From: Planctomycetia bacterium
GTDB lineage: Bacteria; Planctomycetota; Planctomycetia; Pirellulales; UBA1268
Assembly (NCBI GenBank): GCA_026401075.1
Contig: JAPLNQ010000267.1
Location: 1-41,703 of the forward strand
Reading direction: 5' to 3'
DNA length: 41,703 nucleotides
A program made the position numbers and the translations under genes. A model generated the notes under the pieces. That model was not told the origin of the DNA, ran no database searches, and saw only the letters and a program-made list of their open reading frames with translations. This document shows, piece after piece, positions 30,612-38,851 of this stretch (position 1 is its first letter; the number at the start of each line of letters is the position of its first letter).

Positions 30612-30881
30612 CTATCGCAGCGACTTCACGAGCGTGTCGTAGTCGGCGTGCGATCCGATCCAAAACCACGTGATCGTGTCATCGTCGACTAAACCGAGAG
30701 CCCTCCAGCCGATCCCGACGCGGACTGACCACACGCCGGTCGAACCTATCTGTTTGAATGCGAGGCTCGGATGCCGGGGATCATCGAGCCAGAGTCGATA
30801 ATTCTTGCGAGCGGTTTGCCTGACGGCATCGGGGAGTCGTTTCAGGCAGGCAAGAAATTCATCTTCCAGCTTCGATTTCAC
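30612..30881 (-). CDS. ParE/RelE-like toxin (GTG start)
   Basis: KSKLEDEFLACLKRLPDAVRQTARKNYRLWLDDPRHPSLAFKQIGSTGVWSVRVGIGWRALGLVDDDTITWFWIGSHADYD. Confidence 0.75.
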   Translation of the reverse strand: MKSKLEDEFLACLKRLPDAVRQTARKNYRLWLDDPRHPSLAFKQIGSTGVWSVRVGIGWRALGLVDDDTITWFWIGSHADYDTLVKSLR

Positions 30882-31096
30882 AGGTCTTCGATCCGCATGT
30901 CGCGGGTTTGGCCAGAGCGAGTCTTGGCCCGAACCTTTTCGGCGAGCTGCTCGATCTCGGGCTGCGAGGCAGCGAACGCCTCGTCCCAGCGGGTTTCGTC
31001 CGCGAGTTCCTCGAGAATCAAGGCTGCGATGGTGTCCTGCTCGGCGGGACTGCACTTCCGCAGCTGGTCGATCGCTTGTTCAAGAAGCGTTGTCAT
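30878..31096 (-). CDS. Antitoxin partner
   Basis: MTTLLEQAIDQLRKCSPAEQDTIAALILEELADETRWDEAFAASQPEIEQLAEKVRAK; 4-nt overlap with the toxin. Confidence 0.7.
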   Translation of the reverse strand: MTTLLEQAIDQLRKCSPAEQDTIAALILEELADETRWDEAFAASQPEIEQLAEKVRAKTRSGQTRDMRIEDL

Positions 31097-31365
31097 CGGT
31101 CGCGTCTTCGCCGGGGTTCGCATGGGTGAGATCACGCTCACTGATTTTAGCAGCAGGAGAAAAAGGACGGCAGCCATTGTCCCGTCTGTTTCGCAAAAGT
31201 CGTGCCTGTCCGCGGTTTTTCGCGGATTCCTCTCGCTTGCGCTTCGGGCTTGCATGAAATCCCTGCTCATCCAAGCCCGCAGCGCAAGCACGGGAATGCG
31301 GGCCGCCTACGAAACCCGTACCAAACACGTGCCGATCCCGTCCCCGATTTCCCCCCAAAATGACG

Positions 31366-31397
31366 CCGGGCTGGGCATCTTGCGATGCCCAGCCCGG
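31366..31397 (-). terminator. Perfect 13-bp hairpin terminator of the PEP-CTERM-like gene
   Basis: ccgggctgggcat-cttgcg-atgcccagcccgg, with cattttgggggg following on the minus strand. Confidence 0.75.
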
Positions 31398-31428
31398 TTG
31401 TGGATCGTCATTCGACCGACGTGCTCGT

Positions 31429-32073
31429 TCAGGCAGTCAGAGCGGTGGCCTTGCCGCGACGGCGACGCCGCTGCTCGATCATCGCGATCGCACCGCCGAC
31501 GAGCGAGAGGGCGCTGCCACCCGTGGCGGGGTCGATCTCGGGGACACTTGAGGGTGCGGGAGGAGCAGCGTTGGTGCCGATCGTCCACGCCGAGCCTTCC
31601 GTTGGGGAATACGTCGATGAACGAAATTGCGGTCCTCCGCCAGAGGTTGCGGCGAGGTATTCCGAGGCGCCGTAGAGATTGTTTCTCCAGTTGAGCGATC
31701 CCACGTAGGGGCTGGAATACAGTGAAAAAGAGTTTTGATCTGGCAGATTGAGACTCGTCAGGGTCGCGTCCAAATGGGCGGTCCCGATGCCGGAGTTCAG
31801 GCTTGCCAACGACCCATTTCCCGAGCCGCCGAAACTCGTCGTGCCACTCGTTGCGGTCCAAGAGAAGGAAAGAATCTTGTCCTGTGTGATCGTGCCGAGT
31901 TGCGAAACAGTCATCGACCCACTGATGATCCAGCCGCTTTGGCCAGCCGTATAGTTGTTCCAATTGTAGGTGACTGCCTCTGCGAGAACGGCGTGGGCCG
32001 AACCCAACGTGACCGCTATCGCCAACGCAGAAAATTGGGCCGCCGATGCCCACGATCGTCGCACTGCATTCAT
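31429..32073 (-). CDS. Secreted protein with planctomycete-type PEP-CTERM-like sorting signal
   Basis: Signal peptide; C-terminal VPEIDPATGGSALSLVGGAIAMIEQRRRRRGKA. Confidence 0.75.
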   Translation of the reverse strand: MNAVRRSWASAAQFSALAIAVTLGSAHAVLAEAVTYNWNNYTAGQSGWIISGSMTVSQLGTITQDKILSFSWTATSGTTSFGGSGNGSLASLNSGIGTAHLDATLTSLNLPDQNSFSLYSSPYVGSLNWRNNLYGASEYLAATSGGGPQFRSSTYSPTEGSAWTIGTNAAPPAPSSVPEIDPATGGSALSLVGGAIAMIEQRRRRRGKATALTA

Positions 32074-32254
32074 TGGATTGTCCGTTGTGAAGGATTTAGT
32101 GATTGGGACTGCAAAAGACTATGCGGCACGTTGCGTTTCGCGACGTTCGTGCCACACCGAACCGAGAGGCGCGGGCGTCAAGTGCACGTGAAAGTAGTCC
32201 TTCTCGCCCTCTTCACAAGCGGTCGAAGACCACAAAAGGACGAAACGGGAAAAA

Positions 32255-32312
32255 CGCGCACTAATCAACACCGGCGCGCACGAATCAGCACGCCGGCGCG
32301 CACGAATCGACA
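32255..32312. promoter_or_regulatory. Three ~21-bp-spaced direct repeats, candidate LytTR operator
   Basis: cgcgcactaatcaaca (32255), cgcgcacgaatcagca (32275), cgcgcacgaatcgaca (32297). Confidence 0.45.
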
Positions 32313-32350
32313 CGGGACGATAGTGCGGCTCGCGCTTTGCGGTCATACTG

Positions 32351-33616
32351 ATGGTGCGGACTCGGGTGATCCCCACCCCACGCTCAACAGTGATCACCCC
32401 TCGGCGGCAGGTTCCATGGATTCGACTTCAAACGACCGCGTGCAGGCTGCGAACGTGCCGAGGATCGCGGCGCTTCCTTCGGCGGTCGCTGCCGAGGTGG
32501 CGGAGGCGGATCTTCTGGGCATTCCAGGCCGTGTTCTGGCTGGCAATCGGCGCGGCCGTGCTGGGGATGAGCATGGCTTTAAAGCCTAATGAGCCGATGC
32601 CGTGGCTACCGGTCATGCTGCGGGTGGTCACCGGCTTCGTGGTGTCGAGCCTTGTCTATCAGCTGTTCGAGATGCCACGGCTCAGCGAACTACCGCGGCA
32701 GGTGCGGTGGCCGCTGATGGTGGGCGTGGCGGCGGCAGCGCTCGCAGCATCGATTCTGCTGCTCATCGGCGGCGGCGTGGGCGGGCCCACCAACTGGACC
32801 CGTGAGACGACGCTCGGGCTGCTCGTGCCGCGGCTGATCGCGGCGGGCCTCTGGTGCTTGATCGTCTTCGGGCTGGAGCTGATCGAGGATCTCTACCGGG
32901 CAAAGATTCTGCTCGCGGAGAACGAGGCGACAGCGATGGATCTGGAACTCCGGATGCTCAAGGCGGAGGCGGCAGCCCGAACGTTCGAACTGCGGCAGCT
33001 GCAGGCGCAGATGAATCCCCACTTCCTCTTCAACGCGCTCAACGCCGTGGCGGCCAGCAAGAATGATCCTGAGGCCGTCGAGAGCGTCACCCGCGACCTC
33101 GCCGACTACCTGCGGTTCACGCTCGGAGAGGCCCGCACGTTTGAGCCGCTGTCGCGGGAACTTCAGGCGCTGGAGAAATACCTCGCCGTCCAACAGGCCC
33201 GGTTCGGCGATAACCTCGTCTGCCGTTTCTCCTGCGACAGGGCGGCCCATGCCGTGATCGTGCCGCCGATGCTGATTCAGCCGATCCTCGAAAACGCATT
33301 GCACTATGGTGCCCAGACGAGCAGCATGCCGCTGCGGGTGAGCGTGACGGCCAAGGTGGCCGATGGCTGGCTCGAGGTGGTGGTCGCCAACACCGGCCGA
33401 TGGGTGCCGCCAGACAAGACGCGTTCGCCCTCCACGGGCATTCGTACGCTTCGCAAGCGGCTGGCCCTGCTGGTCGACGAAGCGGCGACCGTCGACACGC
33501 TGATCGACCCGGATCTCGACGGCGGCTGGGTGCGGGTCGTCATCCGGATGCCCGCGACGCTCACCCAGCCCGCGCCGGCCGCCCACGAACCGACCCCAGC
33601 TGCGGAGCTCGTCTGA
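32351..33616 (+). CDS. LytS-type membrane sensor histidine kinase
   Basis: Several TM helices, LRQLQAQMNPHFLFNALNAVAA (His_kinase family), MLIQPILENALHYG ATP-binding N-box; start codon uncertain. Confidence 0.88.
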   Translation: MVRTRVIPTPRSTVITPRRQVPWIRLQTTACRLRTCRGSRRFLRRSLPRWRRRIFWAFQAVFWLAIGAAVLGMSMALKPNEPMPWLPVMLRVVTGFVVSSLVYQLFEMPRLSELPRQVRWPLMVGVAAAALAASILLLIGGGVGGPTNWTRETTLGLLVPRLIAAGLWCLIVFGLELIEDLYRAKILLAENEATAMDLELRMLKAEAAARTFELRQLQAQMNPHFLFNALNAVAASKNDPEAVESVTRDLADYLRFTLGEARTFEPLSRELQALEKYLAVQQARFGDNLVCRFSCDRAAHAVIVPPMLIQPILENALHYGAQTSSMPLRVSVTAKVADGWLEVVVANTGRWVPPDKTRSPSTGIRTLRKRLALLVDEAATVDTLIDPDLDGGWVRVVIRMPATLTQPAPAAHEPTPAAELV

Positions 33617-33617
33617 C

Positions 33618-34049
33618 ATGCCTTCACCCTCATCAGCCGGCACTCCCCCGGACAGCACGACGATCACGGCCCTGCTCGTGGATGACGAACCTCGTGCCAA
33701 TGAGCGGATGCAGCAACTGCTCGCCGCCCATCCGGAGATCGTCGTCTCCGGCATCGCCGGGAACATCGCTGAGGCCCGGGCCTTTCTCGAAACGCATTCG
33801 CCGGATGTTCTGTTTCTCGACGTGGAAATGCCCGGGGGCAGCGGTCTCGGCCTGCTCAACGACGTGCCCGCCAGCACGCAGGTGGTGTTTGTCACGGCCC
33901 GCGAGAAGTATGCGGTCGAGGCGTTCGCCGTTGCGGCCCTCGACTATCTCGTGAAGCCGGTCGACCCCGAGAGGCTCGCCGACACGGTCGCCCGCATTCA
34001 TCAAAAGCAGACTGCCAGTACGGGGGCCCAGTCGACGGGGGATCGATAG
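33618..34049 (+). CDS. Response regulator receiver domain (N-terminal part of a LytTR regulator)
   Basis: ALLVDDEPRANERM, VLFLDVEMPG, VFVTAREKYAVEAFAVAALDYLVKPV; ends at TAG 34047-34049. Confidence 0.85.
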   Translation: MPSPSSAGTPPDSTTITALLVDDEPRANERMQQLLAAHPEIVVSGIAGNIAEARAFLETHSPDVLFLDVEMPGGSGLGLLNDVPASTQVVFVTAREKYAVEAFAVAALDYLVKPVDPERLADTVARIHQKQTASTGAQSTGDR

Positions 34050-34088
34050 CCGGGCACCGACGACCTCGACGCCGACGAGGCCTCCGCA

Positions 34089-34454
34089 GTGACGGTCCTG
34101 GGGCTCGGCGACGTGGTGAGCGTGCCACTGGCCGGGAAGACCACGTCGTTGGCGGTGACGGTTGGCGACATCTGCTGGATCGAGTCGCTTCGCAACTACA
34201 CGCGGGTCGCGCTCAAGCCCCCGGCAGGCTTGCTGTTCTTCCGTCGCCGGCTGAGCTACTGGGACAAGGTTGTGCCGACGAGCGCGTTTGCGCGGGTGGG
34301 CCGGTCGTACCTCGTTCAAGTCGCAGCGATCGAGCAGATCGAGTGGGCGTCACGGACCGAGACGGCGGTCACCTTTGGCGAGGGTGTGGAGCCGCTCGCC
34401 CTCGGCCGGCTCCCGGCCATGCGGCTACGGGAGATTCTCGGCGGCCATGCCTGA
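34089..34454 (+). CDS. LytTR DNA-binding domain (C-terminal part of the same regulator, same frame)
   Basis: ICWIESLRNYTRVAL...FFRRRLSYWDKVVP...FARVGRSYLVQVAAIEQIE; possible GTG start at 34089. Confidence 0.8.
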   Translation: MTVLGLGDVVSVPLAGKTTSLAVTVGDICWIESLRNYTRVALKPPAGLLFFRRRLSYWDKVVPTSAFARVGRSYLVQVAAIEQIEWASRTETAVTFGEGVEPLALGRLPAMRLREILGGHA

Positions 34455-34545
34455 CCACCGAGACAAGCAGGCGGTGTATCGTAGCGGTAAGATGCATCGA
34501 GAACAGCGGCCCACGCAGTAGATCCAGTGAAGGCTTTGGTAACCC

Positions 34546-35568
34546 ATGTTTCTATCAGTCCGCCATCTTCTCGCCACATTGTTCGATCGGCTGGCGGAAC
34601 ATTCGAAACAAGAGTGGTTCGAAAAAGGTGTCGTGATGGCCGCCACAGGCGGCTTTCTCATGCATCTCCTGCTCATCGCAGCCGTCCGGAATCTGCCCGA
34701 CATGCCGCAGACGATCCTTGAAGGCGTCGACCGCAGCCCGCTTCATGCGGTCTACACGCCGTTTAGTATCATTCTCTTCTACGAGGTCATTCTCCTCGTT
34801 TTCGCGATCGCGAATTCACACACCGGAGAAATCGCCAAGCAGTATCAGATCATGTCGCTCATCATCGTACGCCGTGTCTTTAAAGACATCGGGGGCTTTG
34901 AAGACATCGACAACTGGCTGGCAGAATCTGAAGCGGCCAGCCTGGTGCTGCTCGACATGGTGGGTGCTGTGGCGATGTTCGTGATCGTGACCGTATTCAC
35001 CCTGATTCGCCAGAGGACGCCCAAGATCTCGATTGAGAGAAATCTCGACGGCTTCATCGAGCTGAAAAAAGCCGTTGCCGTGTTGCTGCTCTTCGTCCTG
35101 GTAGGACTCGCCGCACTCAATTTCGCGAGTTGGTTGCGAATCGTGCCGGCGACGGTCATCGGTCAGCCGCATCCGCCACAGAATCTTGACCTGTTCTTCT
35201 TCCCGCTCTTCTTCGAGTTCATGATTTTTTCAGACGTGTTTCTTCTGATCGTGTCACTGGCCTACTACGATCGGTATGAGTATGTCTTTCGGAACGCGGG
35301 GTTCGTCATCTCGACGGTGCTTCTCCGTGTATCCTTGTCGACACCAAAGCCTTACGATCTTGGCGTTGCGCTCGTCGCCATGGTCTATGGTGTCGTGGTT
35401 CTCGGCGTGTTTAGCTGGTTCAGTTCGATCGCCAGGCTGGAACATGGGAAAGTGGCAGGCAATACCCTGTCCGCCTTGAAAAAGAAGGACTCGCACGGTG
35501 AAATCCCGGAACGTGCCCCAATCCCAGAACGTCCCTCAATTCCAGAGCGTCCCTTAGGGGAGTCATGA
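34546..35568 (+). CDS. Polytopic membrane protein of unknown family
   Basis: Multiple hydrophobic helices; ends with a P-rich EIPERAPIPERPSIPERP repeat; 6 nt before the reductase gene. Confidence 0.75.
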   Translation: MFLSVRHLLATLFDRLAEHSKQEWFEKGVVMAATGGFLMHLLLIAAVRNLPDMPQTILEGVDRSPLHAVYTPFSIILFYEVILLVFAIANSHTGEIAKQYQIMSLIIVRRVFKDIGGFEDIDNWLAESEAASLVLLDMVGAVAMFVIVTVFTLIRQRTPKISIERNLDGFIELKKAVAVLLLFVLVGLAALNFASWLRIVPATVIGQPHPPQNLDLFFFPLFFEFMIFSDVFLLIVSLAYYDRYEYVFRNAGFVISTVLLRVSLSTPKPYDLGVALVAMVYGVVVLGVFSWFSSIARLEHGKVAGNTLSALKKKDSHGEIPERAPIPERPSIPERPLGES

Positions 35569-35574
35569 TGCACC

Positions 35575-36699
35575 ATGGCCGAATTCCCTACCCCCGCGAC
35601 GGCTTTCGGTCGGCAAAACCCGTTTGCCTCGCGCCTTCGTGAAAATCGCCGACTCAACCGACAAGGTTCGAGCAAAGACACCCGCCACATCGTCGTCGAA
35701 TTAGGGTCCTCGGGTCCGACGTACACCTGTGGCGATGCCCTCGGCGTCTTCCCGCGGAACCCCGAACCTTTGGTCCGTGAATTCATCGAAACGTTGGGCC
35801 TTGAAAACGATGCTGCCCTGCACAAAACCATAGCAACCTCTGCCGTCCTCAACCGTGTCAGGAAAAAGTTTGTTCGAGCTGTGGCGGAAAAAGCTGTGGG
35901 CCCGGCAAAGCAGAGATTCCAGGAAATCGTTGCCGACGACAAAAAGTTCGACCACTATATTTTCGACCGGGATGTGATCGATGTTCTTCGTGATGCTCCG
36001 GGAGTTCATTTTGAGCCCGCGGACATTCCCGGTCTCCTGAACACGATCGCACCGCGACTCTACTCGATCGCATCGTCACCCGATCACCGTCCCGGAGAGG
36101 CTCACATGTGTGTGGTCCTCGTCCAGTACACCTCCCACGGCCGCCAAAAACAGGGACTCGCCTCGGGTTACCTTGCTGATCTGGCCGACCAGTCGTCGGT
36201 TCCCGTTTATGTCCAACCCACCCGCCATTTTCATCTTCCGCCAGCGGACCGCGACATGATCATGGTCGGCCCGGGGACCGGTGTCGCCCCTTTTCGGGCC
36301 TTTCTCCAGCACCGTGCCATCCATGGCCATGCGGGTCGCAATTGGCTCTTTTTCGGAGATCAGCACGAGAAAACCGACTTCCTTTACGGCGATGAATTCC
36401 TGGCTGCCCAGAAATCCCGACTCCTTCACAAACTCTCCACTGCGTTTTCCCGAGATCAGGCCGAAAAAATCTATGTACAGCACCGCATGGAAGAAGAGGG
36501 TGCTGAACTCTGGCGCTGGCTGGACGAGGGTGCGTTCTTCTACGTCTGCGGCGACGCAAAGCGAATGGCCAAAGACGTTCACGCATCCTTGGTGACGATC
36601 GTTGCCAAGCATGGCGGTAAAACGCTTGATCAGGCCGACGAGTGGGTCTCGGAAACCCTCATGAAAAATGAAAAACGCTATTTGAGAGACGTCTACTGA
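35575..36699 (+). CDS. CPR/CysJ-type FAD- and NADPH-binding reductase lacking a flavodoxin domain
   Basis: RLYSIASSP (FAD), MVGPGTGVAPFRAFLQHR (NADP), FFGDQHEKTDFLYGDEF, YVCGDAKRMAKDVH, C-terminal aromatic Tyr. Confidence 0.9.
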   Translation: MAEFPTPATAFGRQNPFASRLRENRRLNRQGSSKDTRHIVVELGSSGPTYTCGDALGVFPRNPEPLVREFIETLGLENDAALHKTIATSAVLNRVRKKFVRAVAEKAVGPAKQRFQEIVADDKKFDHYIFDRDVIDVLRDAPGVHFEPADIPGLLNTIAPRLYSIASSPDHRPGEAHMCVVLVQYTSHGRQKQGLASGYLADLADQSSVPVYVQPTRHFHLPPADRDMIMVGPGTGVAPFRAFLQHRAIHGHAGRNWLFFGDQHEKTDFLYGDEFLAAQKSRLLHKLSTAFSRDQAEKIYVQHRMEEEGAELWRWLDEGAFFYVCGDAKRMAKDVHASLVTIVAKHGGKTLDQADEWVSETLMKNEKRYLRDVY

Positions 36700-36998
36700 G
36701 GCCAGCGGCCCCCCTCCTGCCGAGCCGGGCAAGAGCGTAGCAAAGCCGGTCTGTCCGCTGTTGCTGCGTCGCCGCCGTGGTGCAGATGCCGCTTCTTGGC
36801 CGGCATTCGCTTGCCGAGGTACCCCTCACTGGCTATATTCTTGGCGACGTTTAAGGAGTCGTGAAGAGTCTCTCGGTGGGGAAATCATCCGTTGCTAGCG
36901 GCCTGCTGGATAAAGCGGGCTGATGGCTCTGATGACCGTTGCCGAGATCGCGAAGCGGCTGAATTTTTTCTAGCACCACATTCAAAACAGGTGAAGCG

Positions 36999-37856
36999 AT
37001 GATTGAATGCTTCTGTTTGCTCGGGGCGGCGATGCCCGATCTGTCAGTGTTCCAATACAATGCGGTTGACAACATCTTTTCGATGACGGTCGCGACGATG
37101 GGGGCGGCCGCCCTGTTTCTGTACATGTCCCGGTCGCACGTCGATGCGGAATACCGGCCGGCTCTGCTCGTGTCGGGCATCGTGGTTTCGATCGCCTGCT
37201 ACCACTACTTCATGATCCGCCACAGCTGGCACGACGCCTACTCGCTGGTGGGCGCTGCTGGGTACAAGGGTACCGGCGCTGCCTTCAACGACTTCTATCG
37301 GTACGCCGACTGGATCCTGACGGTGCCGCTGCTGATGGTCGAACTCGTGTCCGTCCTCCGACTGCATTCGGCCAAGGCGACGAGCCTGCTGACGCGGCTT
37401 GTGATCGCGGCGGCCTTGATGATCGCGCTCGGCTATCCGGGCGAGGTGATCGCCGACCCGTCGCGGTGGTCTGAGCGAGTTATCTGGGGTGGGCTCTCGT
37501 CGATTCCATTCTTCTACATCCTCTACGTGCTCTGGACGGAACTGACGAATTCGCTCGACAGTCAGCCGCCCGCGGCCCGCAAGCTTCTTGAGGTCGCTCG
37601 GCTGGTGATTCTGCTCACCTGGGCGGTTTACCCGATCGCTTACGCGCTCGGTGGCACGCCCGATGCATTGGCCGCGAAGGCTGGGACCGCGAATGCCGCC
37701 GATGGCGTCGTTGGTGCCAATGGTGTCGTTGGCCTGCAGATTGGTTACGCGATTGCCGACATGACCGCCAAGGCGGGCTTCGGCGTGCTGATCTATCTCA
37801 TCGCCAAGGCCAAGAGCACGAAGACTGCGGCAGCTGAGGCTTACGGCGCCGCCTGA
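36999..37856 (+). CDS. Xanthorhodopsin-like proton-pumping microbial rhodopsin
   Basis: RYADWILTVPLLMVEL (D104/T108/E115), CYHYFMI (H69), ADMTAKAGFG (K258 Schiff base), IWGGLSSIPFFYILYVLW (G164); AGGTGA ribosome site upstream. Confidence 0.96.
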   Translation: MIECFCLLGAAMPDLSVFQYNAVDNIFSMTVATMGAAALFLYMSRSHVDAEYRPALLVSGIVVSIACYHYFMIRHSWHDAYSLVGAAGYKGTGAAFNDFYRYADWILTVPLLMVELVSVLRLHSAKATSLLTRLVIAAALMIALGYPGEVIADPSRWSERVIWGGLSSIPFFYILYVLWTELTNSLDSQPPAARKLLEVARLVILLTWAVYPIAYALGGTPDALAAKAGTANAADGVVGANGVVGLQIGYAIADMTAKAGFGVLIYLIAKAKSTKTAAAEAYGAA

Positions 37857-37891
37857 GCGGCGGGAACCTCTGCGAAAGAACAGCGTTTGAC

Positions 37892-38851
37892 ATGCACGCG
37901 GCCTCGGTAATCTTGCTCTCTTGGGCTATTATCGGGGCCGCGTTCTTTTTTTCTCAGGCCACGGCTGGAATCACCGCCGGCGTTTTGGCGGCTCTCGTCG
38001 CGCTGATCGGCCTGCCGCACGGCGCAGCCGATCATCGCTTTGCCCGGCCGCGGCTCGAACCGGTTCTGGGCATGACGTGGCTGCCGGTGTTTCTGGTCGG
38101 GTATCTGGCGGTTGCGGTGTTGGTCGTGTGCGGCTGGTTCGTGGCGCCGACCGCCACAGTTGTGGCATTTTTTCTGGCTTCAGCCTGGCACTTCGGCCAG
38201 GAGGAGCCACGGCTCCCGGTCGGTCCGCGGGGCATGCGGAAGGTGTTCCGATTCGCACGCGGAGGGCTCGTGATCTGGACGCCGCTGGTGTTTCACGCTG
38301 GGAACGTCGCCACGATCCTCGGCCTGGCCGCGCCAGGGGGCTCGGGCCCAGCCATCGAGCAAGCCATCAGTCTGCTGACGGCTTGCTCGTGGATCATGCT
38401 GCCTGTTGCGGCGGCCGCCTGGGTTCTTCAAGGCCTGGCGGCCAGCAAAAGCACCGGGCGGAGGCGGCGGGTCTTGCTTGCCGACAACGCGTTGGTCGCG
38501 TCACTGGTGGTGCTCTTTGCCGTCACGAGTCCGCTGGTGAGCTTCCCAGTCTATTTCTGTGGCTGGCATTCGGCGCGGGGCCTTGAGCGACTCCGTCGGG
38601 AACTTGGAGAAAGCTGGCCAGAACTCGTCCGAAGCCTCGCGCCCTTGACCGTGGGGGCGATCGCTCTGGTCGGGCTGGCCGCGTGGCTCGTGCTCGGCGG
38701 GGCGGGCTGGAATGGCACGCTCATTCGGGCGACCTTTGTCGGCCTGAGCGCCGTGGCCGTGCCGCATCTGCTCCTGCACGGAGTCGCCCCGCTGTGCGAG
38801 GCGTCAGCCAGGCGGCGGACGCAGTCTCTGCAGTTGGAGGGCCCCGCATGA
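37892..38851 (+). CDS. blh: Beta-carotene 15,15'-dioxygenase, Brp/Blh family
   Basis: IGLPHGAADH, SAWHFGQEE, YFCGWHSARGL, VPHLLLH conserved His motifs in a multi-TM protein. Confidence 0.93.
   Translation: MHAASVILLSWAIIGAAFFFSQATAGITAGVLAALVALIGLPHGAADHRFARPRLEPVLGMTWLPVFLVGYLAVAVLVVCGWFVAPTATVVAFFLASAWHFGQEEPRLPVGPRGMRKVFRFARGGLVIWTPLVFHAGNVATILGLAAPGGSGPAIEQAISLLTACSWIMLPVAAAAWVLQGLAASKSTGRRRRVLLADNALVASLVVLFAVTSPLVSFPVYFCGWHSARGLERLRRELGESWPELVRSLAPLTVGAIALVGLAAWLVLGGAGWNGTLIRATFVGLSAVAVPHLLLHGVAPLCEASARRRTQSLQLEGPA

Noticed and set aside
36700-36998. LytTR-type direct repeats in the rhodopsin promoter
   Set aside because: No copy of the cgcgcacgaatc motif found there, so control of the rhodopsin by the upstream two-component system is not supported by sequence
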